Below, one piece after another: positions 26,002-31,747 of a stretch of 35,078 nucleotides of DNA. Position 1 is the first letter of the stretch; each line of letters starts with the position of its first letter. The position numbers and the translations under genes were made by a program. Origin of the DNA: a virus; IMG/VR virus record IMGVR_UViG_3300017714_003165, positions 1 to 35,078 of that record, one strand, 5' to 3'. The notes below the pieces were generated by a model. That model was not told the DNA's origin. It did no database searches and saw only the letters and a program-made list of their open reading frames with translations.

Positions 26002-27522
26002 ATGACAAAGAAAAGAAAAACAGAAACATATCAACAATATAGAGATAGGGTAATCAACCCAATATCAACTTCATGGTGCGGTGCCAAATGGTACAATGCT
26101 ACTATATGGTTGAATAGTGGAACAACAGCAAGTTGTCATCACCCGCCTGCACATAAAATACCATTAGAAGAAGTGTTAGCAAACCCAAAAGCAATACATA
26201 ATACCAAATATAAAAAAATGGTACGTAAACAAATGCAATGTGGTGAGCGACCTAAAGAGTGTGAGTATTGTTGGAAAGTTGAAGACTTGGGTCCTAAAAA
26301 TGTTTCTGATAGAGTTTACAAAACAGTTATATACACAGAAGATCAAATTAAAGAAGCAAGTGAAATGGATTGGCAAGCAGATGTTAATTTAAAAACATTA
26401 GAAATTGCATTTGATGCCAACTGTAACTATGCTTGTTCATATTGTAATGCTAGTTTCTCAACACAATGGCAAAATGATATAAAGAAAAGCGGTGCTTATC
26501 AAAATTTAGTATCAGACGGTGCAAGAGCATTTCAACAAGATGGTAAATGGGCTATGCCGTACGGTAAAAAGAATGAAGGTAATCCTTACGTTGAAGCGTT
26601 CTTTAAATGGTGGGAATCAGATTTACAGTATACACTACAAGAATTAAGAGTAACAGGTGGTGAAGCAACAATGTCACAAGACTTCTGGCGTTTGCTAGAA
26701 TGGTGGCAAAGCAACAAAGATTGTGATGTAAGATTAGCAGTTAATTCTAATTTAGGAACTAAACCAGAACTAATAGATAGACTAGCACGAGAAAGTCACG
26801 CATTTAAAGATTTTGATTTATATACATCAAATGAATCATTTGGTTCTCATGCAGAGTACATACGTGATGGGTTAGTATGGGAAACTTGGTTAGGCAATAT
26901 TCATAAAATGATGGAACAAGGTAATGTACGTGAACTACATATGATGATGACCATTAATGCCATGTGCTTGTTTAGTATTACAGAATTTATGGACGAAATG
27001 ATTAAACTAAAAGAACGTTATGGACAATTTGCACCTGCAATGAGTTTTAATATATTACGTTTTCCTAGTTTCCAATCAGCATTAACATTACCACAAGATA
27101 TTAGAAAACGTTTAGCAGACAATTTAGAAAATTGGTTAGAAAATGTAGGTAAACCACATGAATTGTTTTTTGATATGGAAGAAGATGGTGTAAGTAGATT
27201 AATTAATTACTTGCGTGAAGTAGAAGTAGGCCATCAAGGTACATCTTCAATTGAATCACGTGAAAGAGATTTTAAATCATTTTATTCACAATATGACGTA
27301 AGAAGAAACAAATTATTTGAAAACACATTTCCAGAAGATGTTGTTAAATGGTATAAATCAATACCAGATACAAATTTACAAAAATTACAAAGTATAGTTG
27401 ATGGTGATTCAACTAAAGGTAATATGATGAAAAAAGAATTAGAACAACGAGCTAAAAAAGAAGGTTGGGTTATGAATCCGCAAGGCCCCAATCCAGGATC
27501 TCAAGAGTATAAAGAGGAGTAG
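26002..27522 (+). CDS. Radical SAM enzyme with N-terminal extra Cys set (twitch-like), copy 2
   Basis: 506 residues, a paralogue of the preceding gene. The radical SAM site is CNYACSYC (Cys141, Cys145, Cys148) and the GGE motif is RVTGGEATM near residue 216. The N-terminal set is Cys26, Cys45 (ASCHHP), Cys87 and Cys90 (ECEYCW), at the same spacing as copy 1, with one further Cys at 80. Both copies share HNT.YKK and YCW.VEDLGP phrases, so the arrangement was duplicated as a unit. The C-terminal 50 residues are extra and charged (VDGDSTKGNMMKKELEQ). Two intact, non-identical copies suggest either two steps of one pathway or a heteromer. Substrate unknown. Confidence 0.88.
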   Translation: MTKKRKTETYQQYRDRVINPISTSWCGAKWYNATIWLNSGTTASCHHPPAHKIPLEEVLANPKAIHNTKYKKMVRKQMQCGERPKECEYCWKVEDLGPKNVSDRVYKTVIYTEDQIKEASEMDWQADVNLKTLEIAFDANCNYACSYCNASFSTQWQNDIKKSGAYQNLVSDGARAFQQDGKWAMPYGKKNEGNPYVEAFFKWWESDLQYTLQELRVTGGEATMSQDFWRLLEWWQSNKDCDVRLAVNSNLGTKPELIDRLARESHAFKDFDLYTSNESFGSHAEYIRDGLVWETWLGNIHKMMEQGNVRELHMMMTINAMCLFSITEFMDEMIKLKERYGQFAPAMSFNILRFPSFQSALTLPQDIRKRLADNLENWLENVGKPHELFFDMEEDGVSRLINYLREVEVGHQGTSSIESRERDFKSFYSQYDVRRNKLFENTFPEDVVKWYKSIPDTNLQKLQSIVDGDSTKGNMMKKELEQRAKKEGWVMNPQGPNPGSQEYKEE

Positions 27523-27524
27523 TT

Positions 27525-27866
27525 ATGAAAAAAGGAAGGCCACCTTATCCTGACCCAAAAAGGGTAAAACAATTATCAAATTTAATTGACAAATATAGAA
27601 AAAATATATTGCTAACTTGTTTAACCGAAGGTATAACAAAAAAAGATATAATTGAATACAGTACAAGATTGTGTGCTATAAAACATTTAGATGACATATT
27701 AAACGATCCTTGTCCTATGAAACTGATTGCAGAAATAGAAGATTTGGCTGAATATAAAAGACTTTGTGTACATCAACAAAAACAAGTTGATAAAATAAAG
27801 TACGGATCTGATTATGTTGATATCGAAGAATTATATGGGCATGGGTGGACGCAAGGGTTAACCTAA
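27525..27866 (+). CDS. Small helical protein of unknown function
   Basis: 113 residues, starting MKKGRPPYPDPKRVKQLSNLIDKY. GAGGAG lies five bases before the ATG. Mostly helical, with four Cys (TCLTEG, RLCAIK, DPCPMK, RLCVHQ) that are spaced too widely for a classical zinc finger but could bind metal. The RPPYPDP start is proline-rich. It directly follows the radical SAM pair and overlaps the next start as TAATG, so an accessory role in the same pathway is possible. No family recognised. Confidence 0.7.
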   Translation: MKKGRPPYPDPKRVKQLSNLIDKYRKNILLTCLTEGITKKDIIEYSTRLCAIKHLDDILNDPCPMKLIAEIEDLAEYKRLCVHQQKQVDKIKYGSDYVDIEELYGHGWTQGLT

Positions 27867-28498
27867 TGCAAAATCTTGCAATATGTGGTTGCAGTTGGGC
27901 AAGTGATTTTGATAGTTCAACGTATTCAAATAAAGAAGTTACAAATAATTCTCAATTATGGCAATACAATTTAGGATACAATCCTAAAATATATGCTCGT
28001 CCAGGATCATCTAATTTAAAAATATACATACAGGTCCAAGAAGCAATTGAAGAAGGATTTGATATATGTATGGTCTTTTTAACATCACCAACAAGGATTA
28101 ATATTGCCTGGAAAGAATCAGACGGCTGGAATTTTGAAAGCAAGTTTAGTTGGGGAAGAACTGATGTTGTTAATAAACACGCACCAAAAGAAACACAAGA
28201 ATATATAGCCAAATATTATAATGAAGATTTAGAAATACTGAACAGTTTTGTAATCACAGAAGCAATATATTGGAAACTAAAACAAACAGGAAAACCGTTT
28301 TATATTTTTACAAATGCGTTCACAGATTATATTCACAAAGACTGGAAAATATTTAATCAACCAAATGTTATTCGTAATGGACCTTATGAATTTATTAAAC
28401 AACAAGAATGTCAAGGCGATGATATTCCCAATCATCTTTCGTTAATTGGCCAGCAAGGTGCTAAAGATTTAATCCTAAAGTGTGTGGATAACAACTAA
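27866..28498 (+). CDS. SGNH/GDSL hydrolase-like protein
   Basis: 210 residues from the ATG at 27866 (TAATG overlap, AAGGG eight bases upstream); a GTG at 27845 is less likely. Block I is ICGCSWASDF with the nucleophile Ser10. ARPGSSN gives the block II Gly (47) and an Asn (50). LTSPTRIN follows at 72-79. Near the end DDIPNHLS supplies the Asp and His190 of the usual DxxH, here spaced DxxxH. The family includes esterases and acetyl transferases that act on glycans. As the last gene of the sugar/radical SAM operon, a deacylase of a sugar or conjugate fits. No signal peptide, so it acts in the cytoplasm or on the virion. Confidence 0.72.
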   Translation: MQNLAICGCSWASDFDSSTYSNKEVTNNSQLWQYNLGYNPKIYARPGSSNLKIYIQVQEAIEEGFDICMVFLTSPTRINIAWKESDGWNFESKFSWGRTDVVNKHAPKETQEYIAKYYNEDLEILNSFVITEAIYWKLKQTGKPFYIFTNAFTDYIHKDWKIFNQPNVIRNGPYEFIKQQECQGDDIPNHLSLIGQQGAKDLILKCVDNN

Positions 28499-28504
28499 CT
28501 CGTG

Positions 28505-28535
28505 TATTGTAATTAAATTACAATAATGCTATAAT
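28505..28535 (+). promoter_or_regulatory. Sigma70-type extended -10 promoter with operator-like palindrome
   Basis: -35 TTGTAA (28507-28512), a 17-base spacer, -10 TATAAT (28530-28535) preceded by TGC, which makes an extended -10. A perfect inverted repeat, TATTGTAAT-taa-ATTACAATA (28505-28525), covers the -35 and half the spacer, where a repressor could sit. It drives the transporter gene. Confidence 0.72.
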
Positions 28536-28566
28536 AATGACTAATCTTTATATAAAGGAGAATCGT

Positions 28567-29226
28567 ATGTTTAATTTTAAAAACATAGACAAGAGTATGC
28601 TTTGGAAGTTGGTGTTATTACACGTTGTAGTAATTACAGTTTCAAATGCTCTTGTGGCAATACCGGTACAGATACTTGGTATTAAACTTACATGGGCGGC
28701 ATTTACATTTCCGCTAGTTATATTAGCAACTGATTTAACTATTAGGTTGTTAGGAAAACACATAGCAAGATCAACAATTGCATTAGCATATCCATTTGCA
28801 ATTATAGGATCTATTTTGGTTGTATTGGCAGAAGGCGCCCCACAATCAGTAGCATTAAGAATTGGATTTGCAAGTGCAACAGCATACGCAGTAGGTACAA
28901 TGCTTGACGTATATGTATTCCAAGTATTAAGAGAAAGAATGTCTCAATGGTGGATAGCACCAGCATTATCAACAGTTGTAGCTAATATTATTGATACATA
29001 CACATTCTTTTACGTTGCATTCAACAACTCAGCTGATGAGTATATGGCGGCAAACTGGATAGAAATTGCAGGGTCACAAGTTGTAATTAAAATCGCAGTA
29101 GGTTTAATTATATTCTTACCGGCTTATGGAGTACTACTTAGATATCTATCTACTAGAATAAAAGTTAGCGAATCAGTGCAATCATCATTTAAAAATGCTG
29201 GTTCTGATTTGAAAAAAATTAAGTAG
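28567..29226 (+). CDS. YhhQ/VUT-family transporter (queuosine precursor uptake)
   Basis: 219 residues from the ATG at 28567, which has AAGGAG six bases upstream; an upstream ATG at 28537 lacks one. Six hydrophobic segments can be picked out, with the family's charged signatures between them: an early VVVITVSNALVAIPVQILG, LTWAAFTFPLVILATDLTIRLLG, and AYAVGTMLDVYVFQVLRE followed by WWIAPALSTVVANIIDTYTFFYVAF. The bacterial family (COG1738) imports the queuosine precursors preQ0/preQ1. In a phage it could supply 7-deazaguanine for tRNA or DNA modification. It has a private promoter and no operon partner. Confidence 0.85.
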   Translation: MFNFKNIDKSMLWKLVLLHVVVITVSNALVAIPVQILGIKLTWAAFTFPLVILATDLTIRLLGKHIARSTIALAYPFAIIGSILVVLAEGAPQSVALRIGFASATAYAVGTMLDVYVFQVLRERMSQWWIAPALSTVVANIIDTYTFFYVAFNNSADEYMAANWIEIAGSQVVIKIAVGLIIFLPAYGVLLRYLSTRIKVSESVQSSFKNAGSDLKKIK

Positions 29227-29259
29227 TTGGCCAAAACAATCCTGTTTTGAAAAAAAGAC

Positions 29260-29288
29260 TTGACAAGATCAATATATGAATATAATAT
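29260..29288 (+). promoter_or_regulatory. Sigma70-type promoter of the HTH gene
   Basis: Perfect -35 TTGACA at 29260-29265. The -10 is TAATAT at a 17-base spacing (29283-29288) or TATAAT at 15 bases (29281-29286). A seven-base-pair stem-loop (29232-29249) lies just upstream, after the transporter stop, without a T-run. Confidence 0.7.
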
Positions 29289-29326
29289 ATAAAAATAACT
29301 TAACTTGTTAGAACTGGAGAAATAAC

Positions 29327-29590
29327 ATGGGATTACATAATGTAAAAGTAAAAGGTGCTTCACAGTACAAAGTAGGAACTCAAAAACAAAGAATCCTACA
29401 ATACTACTGGGGTACTGGATCTACAGTAACTAATAAATCATTAGTTTCAAGATACAAAATCATGAAGCCAACTGCAAGAATTTGTGAGTTGAGACAAAAC
29501 GGTTTTGATATCAGATCACTAAGATTTGTTACTAGAGATACTAAAAGAAGTGCGGTAAAATATCGTATTATGCAAAGAAAAGTTGCCTAA
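29327..29590 (+). CDS. Small HTH_39-like DNA-binding protein
   Basis: 87 residues. TQKQRILQYYW (about 18-28), then TNKSLVSRYKIMKPTARICELRQNGFDIRS (35-64), form the helix-turn-helix and wing of the HTH_39 pattern seen in phage proteins. Net charge is strongly positive (pI high), consistent with DNA binding. GGAG lies seven bases before the ATG. The gene stands alone between its own promoter and the strong terminator at 29609, so it is a monocistronic unit. It could regulate the neighbouring promoters; no target is shown by the sequence. Confidence 0.78.
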   Translation: MGLHNVKVKGASQYKVGTQKQRILQYYWGTGSTVTNKSLVSRYKIMKPTARICELRQNGFDIRSLRFVTRDTKRSAVKYRIMQRKVA

Positions 29591-29608
29591 TTAGGCCACT
29601 TTAGTATT

Positions 29609-29646
29609 AAAAGCCTGTAAAAGTCTATACTTTGCAGGCTTTTTTT
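29609..29646 (+). terminator. Intrinsic terminator after the HTH gene
   Basis: AAAAGCCTG pairs with CAGGCTTTT, extended inward by AAAG/CTTT across a mismatch, with a short loop and a run of seven T (640-646). The clearest terminator in the window. A GCCTAATTAGGC palindrome (29585-29596) at the stop codon lies just before it. Confidence 0.9.
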
Positions 29647-29660
29647 ATGGCTTTTTTTGG

Positions 29661-29688
29661 TTGACAGATTTCTATATTGTGTTATAGT
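29661..29688 (+). promoter_or_regulatory. Sigma70-type promoter of the lipoprotein gene
   Basis: Perfect -35 TTGACA (29661-29666), a 16-base spacer and -10 TATAGT (29683-29688). It begins right after the terminator, and the expected start near 29695 gives a leader of about 18 bases. Confidence 0.78.
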
Positions 29689-29712
29689 AGTAAGAATATG
29701 AAGAGGTATAAA

Positions 29713-30288
29713 ATGTATAAAATAAAAAAACTAATAGCAAGTTTATTTGCTGTTATATTTCTAACTAATTGTACGGCTACAACAGGACAAACTGTTTCTA
29801 AAACAGACACTTACACATTAGGTGGTGCTGTTATTGGTGGTGTAATTGGTAATCAATTTGGTAGTGGAAGTGGTAAAGATGCCGCAACTATTTTGGGTGT
29901 AATACTTGGTTCGCATTGGGGACGTAACGTAGGAGCTCAATTAGATCATTATGAAACTATCAAACACGAAAAAGTTGCCTATAGAGCATTTGAATATGCT
30001 AAAGACGGTGTCCCTGTTACTTGGGAAAATCCAAACACTGGCCATAGAGGTGGTGTAATGGTAACTGAAACTTACTACATACAAAACGGACAAATACCTT
30101 GTCGTTCTTTTATCCAAGAAGTACAAATTGGTGCAAGAATGGAACAAAGTGAAGGTGTTGCTTGTAGAACAGCTTCAGGTAAATGGGAACTTATGAAAGA
30201 CCCTAAAGTTAAAATTGAAAATGGTATGCAGGTTACTAACGACAAAGGTCAATATATGCTGACACCAGTTGGTGTTGGTTGGAATTAA
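29713..30288 (+). CDS. 17 kDa surface-antigen-like outer-membrane lipoprotein
   Basis: 191 residues. The ATG at 29713 has AAGAGG six bases upstream; earlier TTG and ATG codons in frame overlap the -10 or lack a site. A Lys-rich start and a hydrophobic core lead to the lipobox LTNC with Cys20 (Asn at -1 is unusual). Residues 35-70 form a glycine zipper (GGAVIGGVIGNQFGSGSG, then GVILGSHWGRNVG). The rest (WENPNTGHRGG, then CRSFIQEVQIG and GVACRTASGKWEL) follows the C-terminal domain of the Rickettsiales 17 kDa antigen family. It should sit in the outer membrane of the infected cell. Capture from an alphaproteobacterial host is inferred. The stop overlaps the opposing gp5-like gene by four bases (TTAA). 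Confidence 0.85.
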   Translation: MYKIKKLIASLFAVIFLTNCTATTGQTVSKTDTYTLGGAVIGGVIGNQFGSGSGKDAATILGVILGSHWGRNVGAQLDHYETIKHEKVAYRAFEYAKDGVPVTWENPNTGHRGGVMVTETYYIQNGQIPCRSFIQEVQIGARMEQSEGVACRTASGKWELMKDPKVKIENGMQVTNDKGQYMLTPVGVGWN

Positions 30289-31745
30289 TCTGTATATTCT
30301 TGCCTAGCAAAAGGTTCTCTAGTTGGGAACCTTGTTAGGATAGTTCCAACTCTTTCAGTATTTCTTTTATCTTCACTATTTCTTGTGTAAAGAGTATTTG
30401 TAAAATACAATATACCTTTAGCATTTGCTTTAACAGTTAATCCACCATAATTACTTGCACCAGCGGCCGCAGGACCGTTCATATGTATTGCTGATGCTGT
30501 TTCATGATGATTGCCACCACTTAAAATTTCAGTGTTTGCAGAAGCAGTAAGATGATTTGATCCTGTGGTTGATAAATTAAAACTTGCTCCAGATGTAATT
30601 TTAGTTGAACCACCTGTTTTAATTCTTACTTGACCTTCTACATCTAAATTTAAATTTCCATCTACTGATGTTAATGTATTTGTTGTATCTGATGGTTGGC
30701 CAGTATCACTTGTTTTGTGTGCTTTTATATTAATATGTCTACCTGATTCAAAATTAAGATCTCTGTCTGCTCTTAAATTTATATCTTTTTGTGAACGTAC
30801 ACTAATCGAATCATTTGCCCAAACATCAATCTTTCCATCATTATCAATTTCAACATATCCTGATCCTTTTTTATTAATAATATAAACATTACCATTAGTT
30901 TCATCTAACAATATTTGTGCACCTGATTTAGTTCTTAATCTAATTAGTTGTTGATCACCATCGTCCATTACAAATTGATTTGCATCTGGAGTTAATACTC
31001 CAAATACTTTTGAAGGTGATTCACGTCTTGCTGATGAACTTGTTAGTCCTCTAGTATTATCTTCTTCTAAACCTTGTTCTTTCAACCCGTTATAATGTAA
31101 AGTATGTACAGCTCTTTTAACATTATCAGTTGGAGTTAATCCATCACTTGAACGTGATTTTGTATAATCTACATTACTAGCAACATCTGATGCTTTGTTA
31201 TATTCTGCTGTAGGAGTTTCTTTTAATTCAGATTCTACAGATGTAAATGTTCTTGCTTTAGCAATACCAGGAACCATATGATTCATTAAATGTTGATATA
31301 AACATCCAACAACAACACCTTTAGCTAAATCACCACCAATAAACATTACTAATACTTTGTTTCCAACATCTGGTGGAATCATCCACATACCATAACTTCT
31401 TTGTGCTCCATCAAAAGTTTTATCTGGATCTATATCTGAATGTGGATTTACTCCACCTGATTTTATTGTGTTTGATATGTTTGTTGCTCCAGCAAATGGA
31501 GAACTCCAACGTACAGTTAAGTTTAAGTGTGATTCACTTTTTGTATAACTATCTGGTAAATCTGTTATTTTTATATTTGTGCCAACTAATCTAACAACAA
31601 GTCTTCCATTTTTTTGTATATCTTTTGCATTAACTACAACGGCTTCATATATACCGTCATATGTTTTTACGTGACCTAAAGTTTTTAACTCATCTGAATG
31701 CAAATTTTTAAGGCTTGTTACTGATTGTATTTTTTTAGTTGCCAT
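30285..31745 (-). CDS. 5: Baseplate hub spike, gp5-like without lysozyme domain
   Basis: 486 residues. The OB-fold of gp5-type spikes occupies about residues 30-150: YEAVVVNAKD..RLVVRLVG, then YGMWMIPPDVGNKVLVMFIGGDLAKGVVVGCLYQ. The C-terminal half is a run of short beta repeats (GAQILLDETNGNVYII, GYVEIDNDGKIDVWA, then INLRADRDLNFESGRHINIKAH) that would form the needle-like triple beta-helix. T4 gp5 (575 residues) has a lysozyme domain between these parts. Here only a Ser/Thr-rich linker of about 100 residues is present, with no catalytic Glu/Asp/Thr arrangement. It is two bases downstream of the 937-residue gene and convergent with the lipoprotein gene. Confidence 0.86.
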   Translation of the reverse strand: MATKKIQSVTSLKNLHSDELKTLGHVKTYDGIYEAVVVNAKDIQKNGRLVVRLVGTNIKITDLPDSYTKSESHLNLTVRWSSPFAGATNISNTIKSGGVNPHSDIDPDKTFDGAQRSYGMWMIPPDVGNKVLVMFIGGDLAKGVVVGCLYQHLMNHMVPGIAKARTFTSVESELKETPTAEYNKASDVASNVDYTKSRSSDGLTPTDNVKRAVHTLHYNGLKEQGLEEDNTRGLTSSSARRESPSKVFGVLTPDANQFVMDDGDQQLIRLRTKSGAQILLDETNGNVYIINKKGSGYVEIDNDGKIDVWANDSISVRSQKDINLRADRDLNFESGRHINIKAHKTSDTGQPSDTTNTLTSVDGNLNLDVEGQVRIKTGGSTKITSGASFNLSTTGSNHLTASANTEILSGGNHHETASAIHMNGPAAAGASNYGGLTVKANAKGILYFTNTLYTRNSEDKRNTERVGTILTRFPTREPFARQEYTD

Positions 31746-31747
31746 TG

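Noticed and set aside
29232-29249. Terminator after the transporter gene
   Set aside because: CAAAACA/TGTTTTG forms a seven-pair stem, but it is followed by a run of A, not T, and contains only two G-C pairs.
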